From Citricoccus alkalitolerans (GTDB taxonomy: Bacteria > Actinomycetota > Actinomycetes > Actinomycetales > Micrococcaceae), in contig NZ_BAAALH010000002.1 in assembly GCF_039528175.1 (NCBI RefSeq), forward strand, positions 1,922,001 through 1,986,000: a stretch of 64,000 nucleotides of DNA. Direction: 5' to 3'. Below the pieces are notes generated by a model. It was not told the DNA's origin. It worked only from the letters and a program-made list of their open reading frames with translations, and made no database searches. Below are positions 33,020 through 41,355 of this stretch, one piece after another. Positions within the stretch are counted from its first letter, which is position 1. Each line of letters opens with the position of its first letter. The translations under genes and the position numbers were made by a program.

Positions 33020-33976
33020 ATGAACGAGCGCCCCGATCAGGACGTGATGACCAACCCCCGGGCAGACCGGGTCAGGAAGGTCGCACGCCTGGCGGGGCGC
33101 TCGTCGCGTTCCCGGGAGGGCTTGTTCCTCGCCGAGGGACCGCAGTCCTCCCGGGAGGCGCTGCGGGCGCACCTGGGGATGCTGGGGCCTCATCCCGAGC
33201 ATGATGCCGGCACTGCCCAGTCCGCAGACCGTCAGTCACCCCGTCCGGAGGGTTACACCCAGTGGATTCCGGGGAGGGTCGTGGAGTCCGTCTACCTCTC
33301 CGCCCGGGTGGCAGACCGTGACCCGGAGCTGGCGGGCCTGGTCGGCCATGCCGCCGGTCGAGGCGTGATGGTGCGGTGGGCGAGCGACGAGGTCTTGGAT
33401 GCCATGGCCGATGCCGTCACCGGGCAGGGCATCATCACCGTGTGTCACATCCCGGACACCGACGCCGCTTCCGTCCTCGCCGCCCTGCCGGAGCCGGGTC
33501 TGGCCGCTGTCCTGTGCCGAGTCCAGGACCCCGGCAACGCGGGGACCGTCCTGCGGGCGGCGGATGCCTCGGGCGCCGGTGTCGTGGTGCTGACGGCCGG
33601 TTCCGTGGATGTGTTCAATCCCAAGGTGGTGCGCTCCACGGCCGGTTCACTGTTCCACGTACCCGTCGTGACCTCGGTGGAGGCCGTTACCGCCGTGGGA
33701 ACACTCCGGGACCGTGGTCTGGTGGTGCTGGCAGCGGACGGCTACGGGTCCGTGGTGCTGGACCGGCCGCCGTCGGGCCTGCTGACCGGGCCGACGGCCT
33801 GGTTGTTCGGCAATGAGGCCCAGGGTTTGTCCGCCGATGAACTGGCGTTGGCTGACGAGAGGGTGGCGGTCCCGCTGTACGGTCGGGCCGAATCACTCAA
33901 CGTGGCCACGGCGGCGACCGTCTGCCTCTACGCCTCGGCCATGGCGCAGCACGCGCCGGACGGCGCCTCGGCCTGA
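33020..33976 (+). CDS. TrmH/SpoU-family RNA methyltransferase
   Basis: A 318-aa protein of the TrmH-like 23S rRNA/tRNA 2'-O-methyltransferase group commonly found after rplT. N-terminal substrate-binding part (RKVARLAGRSSRSREGLFLAEGP), then the SPOUT knot motifs: AVLCRVQDPGNAGTVLRAADASGA (motif 1), VRSTAGSLFHVPVV, LFGNEAQGLSADEL (motif 2) and PLYGRAESLNVATAATVCLYA (motif 3). The loop at about 57-80 is longer than usual and polar. ATG 33020 or 33047 may be the true start; neither has a clear ribosome site. Exact target nucleotide unknown. Confidence 0.9.
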   Translation: MNERPDQDVMTNPRADRVRKVARLAGRSSRSREGLFLAEGPQSSREALRAHLGMLGPHPEHDAGTAQSADRQSPRPEGYTQWIPGRVVESVYLSARVADRDPELAGLVGHAAGRGVMVRWASDEVLDAMADAVTGQGIITVCHIPDTDAASVLAALPEPGLAAVLCRVQDPGNAGTVLRAADASGAGVVVLTAGSVDVFNPKVVRSTAGSLFHVPVVTSVEAVTAVGTLRDRGLVVLAADGYGSVVLDRPPSGLLTGPTAWLFGNEAQGLSADELALADERVAVPLYGRAESLNVATAATVCLYASAMAQHAPDGASA

Positions 33977-34014
33977 GGTGATCTGAACCTCCGCCGCAGG
34001 CACGGCCACGACAC

Positions 34015-34052
34015 GACGAAGGGCGCCCCCTCAGGAGGGGGCGCCCTTCGTC
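34015..34052. terminator. Bidirectional terminator
   Basis: A perfect 17-bp GC-rich stem (34015-34031 with 34036-34052; core GAAGGGCGCCCCCT) with a CAGG loop. It is followed by CTTG on the plus strand and stands between converging genes. Confidence 0.9.
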
Positions 34053-34077
34053 TTGACGGGGTGGGGGTGGAGGACGG

Positions 34078-34350
34078 TCAGGCCTCCTTGTTGCTGGTCC
34101 GCCGGGTGATGGCCTGCCAGGCGAACGCAACGATCACGCCGCCGATGATGGCGAAGATCCACGTTCCGAAGCTCCAGAACTCGTCCATGGCACCCACGCC
34201 GACCAGGCTGGCGATCCAGCCGCCCAGCACGGCGCCGATGAGGCCGGTGATCAGGGCAGTGATCCATCCGCCGCCCTGCTTGCCGGGAAGAATGAGCCGG
34301 GCGATGACGCCGGCGATGAGTCCGAGGATGATCCAGCTGATGAAGCCCAT
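34078..34350 (-). CDS. GlsB/YeaQ/YmgE-family stress-associated membrane protein
   Basis: A 90-aa protein starting MGFISWIILGLIAGVIARLI at 34350, with AAGGGG upstream. Three spans with the glycine-rich pattern of the transglycosylase-associated protein family (PGKQGGGWITALITGLIGAVLGGW, then IFAIIGGVIVAFAW). The frame is open far upstream but only over the MFS gene in antisense-like composition. The family is linked with stress; mechanism unknown. Confidence 0.93.
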   Translation of the reverse strand: MGFISWIILGLIAGVIARLILPGKQGGGWITALITGLIGAVLGGWIASLVGVGAMDEFWSFGTWIFAIIGGVIVAFAWQAITRRTSNKEA

Positions 34351-34481
34351 GTTGTCTACCCCTTCGTGCTCGTGAATCAGAACGGATACGGAAAGTGTCC
34401 GTCCGTGGCGGGCCTGGTCCACGGTTGATGGACGTTCAGGAACTGCGCCTGGGCACAACATAGCAAGCCGGGCCGGAATTT

Positions 34482-35732
34482 TCAGGTGTTGCGGGACCGT
34501 AGTAGCACGAGGGACAGTAGGAGTCCGACGCAGGCGAGGGCCGCTCCGGCGCCCGCCGGCACCTGCAGGCCGAGACCGGCCTGGATCACGGATGCTCCCA
34601 CCCAGGCGCCCATGGCGTTGGCCAGGTTGAGGGCCGAGTGGTTCAGTGCCCCGGACAGTTGAGGTGCCTGCGGGGCGGCGTCGACGAGCAGGACCTGCAG
34701 GGATGGGACCAGCGCTGAGGCGGCCATCGCGGCGGCAAGCAGCGGCACCAGCGAGAGGAGCCACCACTGGGCGGTCAGGCTGAAGCAGGCCAGGGCCACG
34801 GCGACGATGGCGAGCATCCACTGCAGGGTCCGCCGTGCTGAGCGGTCGGACAGGGCGCCACCGATTAGGGTGCCTACCACCATGCCGACCCCGTAGAGGG
34901 CCATGATGACCGGCACCAGCTGCGGGGCCATTCCACCGACGTCCGTGAAGACGGGGGCGATATAGGTGTAGAGGGCGAACATTCCCGCGAAGCCGATGAT
35001 GCCGACCACGATCGCCCGCCAGAGCGCCGGCGATCTCAGGGCCGTCAGCTCACCGCGCACGGAGGCTCCGGGGGGAGCCGGGACGCGGGGGACCAGCCAG
35101 GCCACGGTGGCCATGGTGGCAGCGCCGAAGAGGCCTGTGACGATGAACATCCACCGCCATCCGGAATTCTGGCCCAACCAGGTGGCCAACGGAACCCCGA
35201 TGAGGTTCGCGACGGACAGTCCCGCCATGACCCAGGCGATGGCCTGGCCGCGGCGGGCCGGTCCGGCCAGGTGGGCGGCGGCCAGGGCGGCGGCCGAGAA
35301 GTACGCGCCGTGTGGCAGACCGGAGATGAACCGGGCCATGAGCATGGTGGTGAAGTCCGGGGCGAACAGGCTGGCGGCGTGGCCGATGACGAACAGTGCC
35401 ATCAGCCACAGGGCGGAGGTGCGCCGATCGATCCGGGCCATGCCGGCGGCCAGCAGGGGCGCCCCGATGACCACGCCGAGGGCGTAGGCCGAGATGAGGA
35501 TGCCGCCTGCCGGCAGATCGACTCCCAGGTCTGCCACCGCTTCGGGGAGCAGGCCCATGATGGCGAACTCGGTGGTGCCTATCGCGAAGCCGCCGAGGGC
35601 CAGTGCGAGGATGCCCGGCAGGATGGCGCGACGTCCAGGTGGGTCGGAACGCGAAGCGGACGATGACGTAGTTGACGAGGAGGGCGTGGATGGTGAGGCG
35701 GAGGAGGGGTCGTCGGAAGCGGTGTTCGGCAC
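34482..35732 (-). CDS. MFS transporter, DHA1 (AraJ/Cmx-like) family
   Basis: A 416-aa protein with a Ser/Thr-rich 35-residue N-terminal tail and 12 hydrophobic spans. GFAIGTTEFAIMGLLPEAVADL and the region GAPLLAAGMARIDRR (loop 2-3) mark the DHA1 drug:H+ antiporter/sugar efflux group. GTG 35732 lies six bases after TAGTCT (complement of 35739-35744) with no ribosome site, so the mRNA is probably leaderless. Divergent from the Nudix gene. Substrate unknown. Confidence 0.9.
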   Translation of the reverse strand: MPNTASDDPSSASPSTPSSSTTSSSASRSDPPGRRAILPGILALALGGFAIGTTEFAIMGLLPEAVADLGVDLPAGGILISAYALGVVIGAPLLAAGMARIDRRTSALWLMALFVIGHAASLFAPDFTTMLMARFISGLPHGAYFSAAALAAAHLAGPARRGQAIAWVMAGLSVANLIGVPLATWLGQNSGWRWMFIVTGLFGAATMATVAWLVPRVPAPPGASVRGELTALRSPALWRAIVVGIIGFAGMFALYTYIAPVFTDVGGMAPQLVPVIMALYGVGMVVGTLIGGALSDRSARRTLQWMLAIVAVALACFSLTAQWWLLSLVPLLAAAMAASALVPSLQVLLVDAAPQAPQLSGALNHSALNLANAMGAWVGASVIQAGLGLQVPAGAGAALACVGLLLSLVLLRSRNT

Positions 35733-35837
35733 TGATACAGACTACGGTCCCCACGCTCCCATGGCGCGCTTCGCGGGCGGTCCTCTCCGGTGGCGATCGC
35801 CCGCGCAACGCAGGGGGAGGGTGGGTAGGCTCGGGGG

Positions 35838-36356
35838 ATGAGTGACATCACCTCGGAGCCCCCGGCCGTGCCCCTCCACGTGAAGGATCCGAACGCGGTG
35901 TCCCGTCCGGTCTCCCGCCCCGTCTCCCGAACGCCTCGGCCGGTTGTTGGGGCCGCCGTGCTGGACGAGGTGGCGGCCCCGTCGGCGCTGCTGGCCGCCC
36001 GGCGAAGCGCACCGGAGGCCCTGGCAGGCCTGTGGGAGTTCCCAGGCGGCAAGGTGGAGCCGGGGGAGGACTCCCGCGCCGCGCTGGTCCGGGAGGTGCG
36101 CGAGGAGCTCGGGGTTCACATCCGGCTGGACCGCGAGGTGGCCGCCGACCATCCGGAGGGCTGGCTGCTGGGCAACGGCGCCAGGATGCGCGTCTTCACT
36201 GCCGTGATCATCGATGGCGATCCCCGACCACTGGAGGATCACGATCTGCTCGAGTGGCGTGCCCTCGATGGGGCCACGCTGCAGGAGCTGGACTGGATTC
36301 CGGCGGACCGACCCATCGTGGATGCACTGGTGGAGCTCGTGCGCCCCGAGGGTTGA
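35838..36356 (+). CDS. Nudix hydrolase, MutT-like
   Basis: A 172-aa protein with a perfect Nudix box at residues 71-93 (GKVEPGE ... REVREELGV). Preceding residues LLAARRSAPEALAGLWEFPGG and the later DLLEWRALDG and ADRPIVDAL fit MutT-type 8-oxo-dGTP pyrophosphohydrolases that sanitise the nucleotide pool. A 30-residue tail with the repeat SRPVSRPVSR precedes the fold. TAGGCT (35826-35831) ends six bases before the ATG and no ribosome site exists, so the transcript is probably leaderless. It converges with the radical SAM gene, 4 bp apart. Confidence 0.93.
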   Translation: MSDITSEPPAVPLHVKDPNAVSRPVSRPVSRTPRPVVGAAVLDEVAAPSALLAARRSAPEALAGLWEFPGGKVEPGEDSRAALVREVREELGVHIRLDREVAADHPEGWLLGNGARMRVFTAVIIDGDPRPLEDHDLLEWRALDGATLQELDWIPADRPIVDALVELVRPEG

Positions 36357-36360
36357 TGCC

Positions 36361-37479
36361 CTAGAACAGCGCCGGCTGTGGTGCGGGAACCGGCTGGGCA
36401 GGGCCCGTGGTCCCGGCTGGAGCCTGGTGGGCACCCTCGCCGGGGCGATGGGCCGCGGGGCTCGGTCCGCCATCGTCCGGACGGGTGATGCGGTGGGCCC
36501 CCTCATGATGCAGGCCATGGCGCCGGGCTGCGGCGGAGGCTCGGCGTCCGAGTGCCTTGCGGTAGGAAGCGGGGGCATAGGAACTGCGGCCGTAGAGCTG
36601 GCGGTATCCGTCCAGCAGGTCCGGGTGGTCCTCCTCGATCCACTGCAGGTACCACTGCCGCGCTCCGGGCCGCAGATGTAGGGCCCCAGCCAGCACGGAC
36701 TGGGCGCCGGCACCGGCCAGTGCGGTCATGAGGTCCTCCAGCTGGCGATCGGAATCCGTGAGCCAGGGCAGCAGGGGCATGGCCATGACCGTGACCTGGG
36801 CGCCGGCCGAGGACAGCTTCTCGATGAGCTTGAGCCGTGCCGCCGGTGTGGGCGTGCCCGGCTCGACCCGATGGGCGAGGTTCGCGTCCAGCATGGCCAG
36901 GGAGACGGAGACCTGAACCGGCACCTGGCGCGAGGCCGAGGCCAACAGGTCCAGGTCTCGCCCCAGGAGGGTGCCCTTGGTCAGGATGGAGAAGGGGGTG
37001 CCCGCGTCTGTCAGGGCCGTGATGATGCCGGGCATGAGCCGGTACCGGCCCTCGGCCCGTTGGTAGGGGTCCGTGTTGGTGCCCAGGGCCACCAGCTCGC
37101 GGTTCCAGCCGGGGCGTGCCAACTCCCGCCGGAGGATCTCGGGGGTGTTCACCTTGACGACGATCTGCTGGTCGAAATCGGTGCCCGCGTTGAAGTCCAG
37201 GTATTCGTGGGTGCTGCGTGCGTAGCAGTACCGGCATGCATGGGTGCAGCCCCGGTAGGGATTGACGGTCCAGCGGAAGGGCATGGGGGAGGAGTCCGGG
37301 ACCTTGTTCAGGGCCGACTTGGCCACGACCTCGTGGAAGGTGGTATCCGCGAACTCCGGCGTGGTGATGGAACGCTGCAGGCCGGAGAGCGGGAGCAGGG
37401 CGGCCGGTGCGGCCGGAGTGCCGCCGTCGCCCTGCTCGATCCCGTCCCCGGCCTGCAGAGTCTGCGCTTCCCATCGCAT
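36361..37479 (-). CDS. Rv2578c-family radical SAM protein
   Basis: A 372-aa protein. The cluster motif is RGCTHACRYCYA with Cys78, Cys82 and Cys85, followed by THEYLDFNAGTDFDQQIVVK, as in the Rv2578c/SPL-like radical SAM family. I chose ATG 37479 (MRWEAQTLQ): the family begins MRW, and TCTAAT on the minus strand ends six bases before it, preceded by TTGCAC 18 bp upstream. The ATG at 37497 lies within that promoter. Likely leaderless. The C-terminal 50 residues are Pro/Ala-rich. Substrate unknown. Confidence 0.9.
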   Translation of the reverse strand: MRWEAQTLQAGDGIEQGDGGTPAAPAALLPLSGLQRSITTPEFADTTFHEVVAKSALNKVPDSSPMPFRWTVNPYRGCTHACRYCYARSTHEYLDFNAGTDFDQQIVVKVNTPEILRRELARPGWNRELVALGTNTDPYQRAEGRYRLMPGIITALTDAGTPFSILTKGTLLGRDLDLLASASRQVPVQVSVSLAMLDANLAHRVEPGTPTPAARLKLIEKLSSAGAQVTVMAMPLLPWLTDSDRQLEDLMTALAGAGAQSVLAGALHLRPGARQWYLQWIEEDHPDLLDGYRQLYGRSSYAPASYRKALGRRASAAARRHGLHHEGAHRITRPDDGGPSPAAHRPGEGAHQAPAGTTGPAQPVPAPQPALF

Positions 37480-37534
37480 GCTTCGATTAGAACACATGTA
37501 CTAACGGTGGTGCAAGAGGCGTTACGCTGAAGTC

Positions 37535-38266
37535 ATGACCGGTCCCGGCCCCGCCACCGCAGCCCACCACGTCCCTGGCCTCGCACCCCTGCTGCTCACC
37601 GGCTTTGAGCCCTTCGCGGGGGATGGGCACAACCCCTCCTGGCCTGCGGCGCAGGAGGCCGCCCGTCGACTCCGGGTCCGCGGCGTCGACGCGGTCGCCG
37701 TGAGGCTGCCCTGTTCTTTCGCCGGATCCACCGAGGCCCTGGAGCGGGCACTGTCCGAGCACCGCCCCGGGATCGTCATCGCCTGCGGTCTGGCCGGCGG
37801 CAGGACGGGGCTGGCCGTGGAGAGGGTGGCCGTCAACCTTCAGGATGCCCGCATCCCGGACAACGCCGGTGTTCAGCCGGCAGGACAGGCCGTGGACGAC
37901 GCCGGCCCCGCCGCCTATTTCTCCACCCTGCCGGTCAAGCGCATCGTCGCCGCGCTGCGCGAGGCCGAGATTCCGGCCGAGCTGTCCCTGAGCGCGGGCA
38001 GTTTCGTCTGCAACCACCTCTTCTACGCGCTGATGGCCCGGGCGGAAACCAGTTCCGTGCGAACCGCCGGGTTCATCCACGTGCCGTGGGACGAGAACGC
38101 GCCGCGAAGAACAACACGGGCGGGTGCGCATGTCCGTGACGGGGCCCGTCTGGAACCGTGGCCGATCGTGCCTGGAACCCAGCAGGCCGAGGCGCTCGTG
38201 ATCGCGGCGCTGGAAGCGGCGCGGCCGGCGTCGGACCTCGGCGAGCCGGATGGCTCGCTGTACTAG
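37535..38266 (+). CDS. pcp: Pyroglutamyl-peptidase I
   Basis: A 243-aa cysteine peptidase (C15) that removes N-terminal pyroglutamate. LLLTGFEPFAGDGHNPSWPA opens the fold. The catalytic triad is visible: Glu96 (AVERVAVN), Cys159 (GSFVCNH) and His182 (GFIHVPW). Slightly longer than the usual 215 aa because of N- and C-terminal extensions. TACGCT (37523-37528) ends six bases before the ATG; probably leaderless. Convergent with the MFS gene, 6 bp apart. Confidence 0.95.
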   Translation: MTGPGPATAAHHVPGLAPLLLTGFEPFAGDGHNPSWPAAQEAARRLRVRGVDAVAVRLPCSFAGSTEALERALSEHRPGIVIACGLAGGRTGLAVERVAVNLQDARIPDNAGVQPAGQAVDDAGPAAYFSTLPVKRIVAALREAEIPAELSLSAGSFVCNHLFYALMARAETSSVRTAGFIHVPWDENAPRRTTRAGAHVRDGARLEPWPIVPGTQQAEALVIAALEAARPASDLGEPDGSLY

Positions 38267-38272
38267 CCGACC

Positions 38273-39589
38273 CTAGGCGGAGGGCCGCTGTACCGAGGCC
38301 CGGGTGGCCAGCAGCCCCGCGGTCGTGAAGGCCAGGGTGGCGGCGAGGACCAGCAGGAGCGGGGCCGTCCAGCCGTCGGTGGCGGTGTGGAGCCAGCCGG
38401 CGAATGGCGGGGCGATCGTGGCGGCCAGGTAGCCGCCCGTCTGGACGAAGGCTGAGCCGGAGGCGGCCTCGGAATCGTTGCTGGCCATCCGGGCGATGAT
38501 CGAGAAGATGGCCGTGAAGCCGCCACCCTGCGCCACACCACCGGTGAGTGACCACAGCACGTAGGCATCGGGCGCCAGCAGCAGACCGAGCGGCAGGGAC
38601 AGCCACAGGGCCGCGACCACGGCCAGGGGGACCCAGGGCCTCGAGCGGGTGGCCAGCAGGGGGACGCCGAGGGCTCCCACGATGGCGGCGACCTGGAACA
38701 GGGATGCCGTGGCCCCCGAACCTGCCGTGTCCAGTCCGTGGGTCTCCGTGAGGATCGTGGGCAACCAGGTCGTGGTGGTGAAGTAGCCGGCCGACTGGCC
38801 ACTGAAGGCGATGACCAGCAACCACATGACCCGGCGGAATCGACGTGCGGATCCATCACCGCTCCCCGGGGCCGGTGGAGCCTTCTGCCCGGATTCCGTG
38901 CCGGTCTCGGCGGCATCCGGCTCGTGGCCTGGGGTCTTCCGCAGGCGCCGCCGGACCAGTCCCAGCCAATAGCCCATTCCGAGGACGGCGAGGACGCCCC
39001 AGGGGGCGAGGGCCCACCGCCACCCCACGGCGGTTGCCAGCGGGCCGGTGCCGAGAAGGGTGACCATCGCGCCGAGGTTCATGGCCGCCGAGTACAGGCC
39101 CGTGGCGAGGGAGACCCGGTCCCAGGTCACCTCGCGGCGGATGATGACGGGCACCACGATGTTCCCCAGTGTCAGCGACAGGCCGATCACCACGGTGCCG
39201 GCCAGGACCATCCACGCGGGGCCAGTAGACCGCAGCACGGTACCGGCCAGTACTCCCGCCAGGCAGGCGAACACCGTGGACTCGGGGCCGAGGCGCCCGA
39301 TGGTCCGAGTGGCCAGGGGCGTCGCCAGGGCGAAGAGCAGGATCGGCAGGCCGGTCAGCAGGCCGGCACCGGTGGCGTTGAGGCCGGTCTCTGCCTGGAT
39401 CTGGCCGAGGATCGCGGTGGGCGCGATGATCGGGGACCGGAGGTTGAGGGCCAGCACGACGACGCCGACGATGATCCACGGCAGGAGAGGGCTGGCTATG
39501 GGTGGGCGGCGCGAGGGGTCTCCCAACGGTGGGCGGACAAGAGGAGTGCAGGGCCGGGAACGGCGGCGAAAACAGGACCAGGCACACAT
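38273..39589 (-). CDS. MFS transporter, CynX/NimT family
   Basis: A 438-aa transporter with 12 spans. VVVLALNLRSPIIAPTAILGQI and ETGLNATGAGLLTGLPILLFALATPLA are characteristic of the CynX/NimT (cyanate, 2-nitroimidazole) family. A long cytoplasmic loop (RRRLRKTPGHEPDAAETGTES) separates the two halves. The basic Cys-rich first 30 residues (MCAWSCFRRRSRPC) may not be translated. TAGGAT (complement of 39614-39619) is a -10 candidate. Substrate unknown. Confidence 0.9.
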   Translation of the reverse strand: MCAWSCFRRRSRPCTPLVRPPLGDPSRRPPIASPLLPWIIVGVVVLALNLRSPIIAPTAILGQIQAETGLNATGAGLLTGLPILLFALATPLATRTIGRLGPESTVFACLAGVLAGTVLRSTGPAWMVLAGTVVIGLSLTLGNIVVPVIIRREVTWDRVSLATGLYSAAMNLGAMVTLLGTGPLATAVGWRWALAPWGVLAVLGMGYWLGLVRRRLRKTPGHEPDAAETGTESGQKAPPAPGSGDGSARRFRRVMWLLVIAFSGQSAGYFTTTTWLPTILTETHGLDTAGSGATASLFQVAAIVGALGVPLLATRSRPWVPLAVVAALWLSLPLGLLLAPDAYVLWSLTGGVAQGGGFTAIFSIIARMASNDSEAASGSAFVQTGGYLAATIAPPFAGWLHTATDGWTAPLLLVLAATLAFTTAGLLATRASVQRPSA

Positions 39590-39683
39590 TCCGGCCGACG
39601 CCGGAACGTGTCGATCCTAGTCAACGGACGTCGACGCCGGCCCCACCGTCTCGGTGCGACGCTCACCGACGGCACTGCCGCCG

Positions 39684-40106
39684 TCACCGGATCCGGTGCC
39701 GCGGCCACCGCACCGGGCGCTCGCGGTAGCCGCCGGCCACCAGGCCGGCATGGCGTTCGAAGGGATTCCGCGAGGCCGGATCACCCGTTCGCAGCACGGA
39801 CCAGCCGGCTGCGGTGAAGTACAGCACCAAGAACGGCAAGCCCAGGCACCACGCGTACTGGGTGGCGTGCCGTGACTCGTGCTCCAGCAGCCGGGCCGTC
39901 GGAGCGGCGTGGGGTCGGATCAGGACCATGTTGCCCACGGTGAAGGCGCCGCCATCGGGAAAGGCCCAACGGTATCCGAACGCGAGGACCAGCCCTTCCG
40001 GGCCCCGCTGGATCCGGCAACCAGAAGCCAGGGCCAATGCGAGACCCAGGGGCGTGGTCAGGTTGGCGGCGTTGCACAGTTGGCGGAACCGCAGACGGAG
40101 GGGCAT
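39684..40106 (-). CDS. Small conserved protein with HExxH motif
   Basis: A 140-aa protein of unknown function. Residues 76-80 read HESRH, an exact HExxH metal-binding motif, in LLEHESRHATQYAWCLG, followed by a hydrophobic stretch LPFLVLYFTAAGWSVLRTG and then NPFERHAGLVAGGY. Proteins of this type occur in other Micrococcaceae. A zinc peptidase-like role is conceivable, but a third metal ligand is not obvious (Glu in FERHAG is one candidate). The gene ends 94 bp before the MFS start on the same strand. Confidence 0.75.
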   Translation of the reverse strand: MPLRLRFRQLCNAANLTTPLGLALALASGCRIQRGPEGLVLAFGYRWAFPDGGAFTVGNMVLIRPHAAPTARLLEHESRHATQYAWCLGLPFLVLYFTAAGWSVLRTGDPASRNPFERHAGLVAGGYRERPVRWPRHRIR

Positions 40107-40278
40107 GGATCCATTCTGCCCGGACAGCCCCAGGCGTTGTCGGTATGCCGGGCCTGCCCTCCGGCCAGTAGACTGGCCAAGGCCTTCCGCCGGGTGCGGG
40201 TGGTCACGCCCAAGGTCAAAACCGTAAAGCTACGTTTTTTACATTCGCAACCTCAGGACATGAAGGTCGTTGCCCACC
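40107..40278 (+). promoter_or_regulatory. pheST leader region
   Basis: GGCCAGTAGACTGGCC (40163-40178) is an inverted repeat that contains -10 TAGACT (40169-40174). Downstream an AT-rich patch at 40217-40250 contains CGTA (40223-40226) pairing with TACG (40231-40234), followed by six T, a weak terminator-like shape; TACATT at 40240-40245 is an alternative -10 box. No Phe-rich leader peptide or T-box is visible. Confidence 0.45.
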
Positions 40279-41349
40279 ATGACGGAAACCCCCCAGTCGG
40301 ACTCAAGCGGGCCGGAGATCTCCCCGGCGGACGAAACCGCAGTGCACATCGCCGTCGAGCAGGCCATGGCCGACTTCGCCGCCGCAGCCAACCTCGATGA
40401 GCTCAAGGCGGCCCGGCTGGCGCACACGGGGGAGAAGGCTCCGCTGACGATGGCGAACCGGAGGATCGGTCAGCTGCCCAAGGACCAGAAGGCCGTAGCC
40501 GGCAAGCTCATGGGCGGAGCCCGCAAGTCCATGGAGCGAGCGCTCGCGGCCCGCACGGAGATCCTCGAGGCCGAGCACGCCGCCCGCATGCTCGTCGAGG
40601 AGACCGTGGACGTCACCACGGCCGTGCGCCGCCGCCGCGTGGGCGCCCGCCACCCGTTGTCCGTACTGCAGGAGCGCGTCTCGGACATCTTCATCGGTAT
40701 GGGCTGGGAAATCGCCGAGGGGCCCGAGCTCGAATCCGAGTGGTACAACTTCGATGCGCTGAACTTCAAGCCGGACCACCCGGCCCGCGAGATGCAGGAC
40801 ACCTTCTTCGTGGACCCCGCCGAGTCCCACCTCCTGATGCGCACCCACACCTCCCCGGTGCAGATGCGGGCCATGCTGCAGCGTGGCACCCCTGTGTACG
40901 TGCTGTGCCCCGGCCGGACCTTCCGCACTGACGAGCTGGACGCCACCCACACGCCGGTCTTCCACCAGTTCGAGGGCCTGGCCGTGGACAAGGGCCTGAC
41001 CATGGCGGACCTGCGCGGCACCCTCGAGTACTTCGCCCGTCAGATGTTCGGCCCCGAGGCCACGATCCGGCTGCGATCCAACTTCTTCCCATTCACCGAG
41101 CCCAGCGCGGAGATGGACATCTGGCATCCCGGCGCCAAGGGCGGCCCTCAATGGATCGAATGGGGCGGCTGCGGCATGGTGCACCCGAACGTGCTGCGTG
41201 CCGCCGGGTTGGACCCGGAGGTCTACTCCGGTTTCGCCTTCGGCATGGGCGTGGAACGCACCCTGATGTTCCGCAATGAGGTCCTCGACATGCGAGACAT
41301 GATCGAGGGCGACGTCCGCTTCTCCCAGCACTTCGGAATGGAGATCTGA
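40279..41349 (+). CDS. pheS: Phenylalanyl-tRNA synthetase alpha subunit
   Basis: A 356-aa class II synthetase subunit. The N-terminal coiled coil (about 15-105) is followed by the catalytic core: HPLSVLQERVSDIFIGMGWEIAEGPELE, TFFVDPAESHLLMRTHTSPVQ (motif 2), and the motif 3 region YSGFAFGMGVERTLMFRN. ATG 40279 is preferred to the TTG at 40270, which lies only 3 nt from GAAGG. It charges tRNA-Phe with PheT, whose gene starts 6 bp after this stop. Confidence 0.97.
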   Translation: MTETPQSDSSGPEISPADETAVHIAVEQAMADFAAAANLDELKAARLAHTGEKAPLTMANRRIGQLPKDQKAVAGKLMGGARKSMERALAARTEILEAEHAARMLVEETVDVTTAVRRRRVGARHPLSVLQERVSDIFIGMGWEIAEGPELESEWYNFDALNFKPDHPAREMQDTFFVDPAESHLLMRTHTSPVQMRAMLQRGTPVYVLCPGRTFRTDELDATHTPVFHQFEGLAVDKGLTMADLRGTLEYFARQMFGPEATIRLRSNFFPFTEPSAEMDIWHPGAKGGPQWIEWGGCGMVHPNVLRAAGLDPEVYSGFAFGMGVERTLMFRNEVLDMRDMIEGDVRFSQHFGMEI

Positions 41350-41355
41350 TCACCC

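Noticed and set aside
36487..36520. Short inverted repeats in the 3' part of the radical SAM gene as terminators
   Set aside because: They lie within coding sequence and are no stronger than expected in GC-rich DNA.
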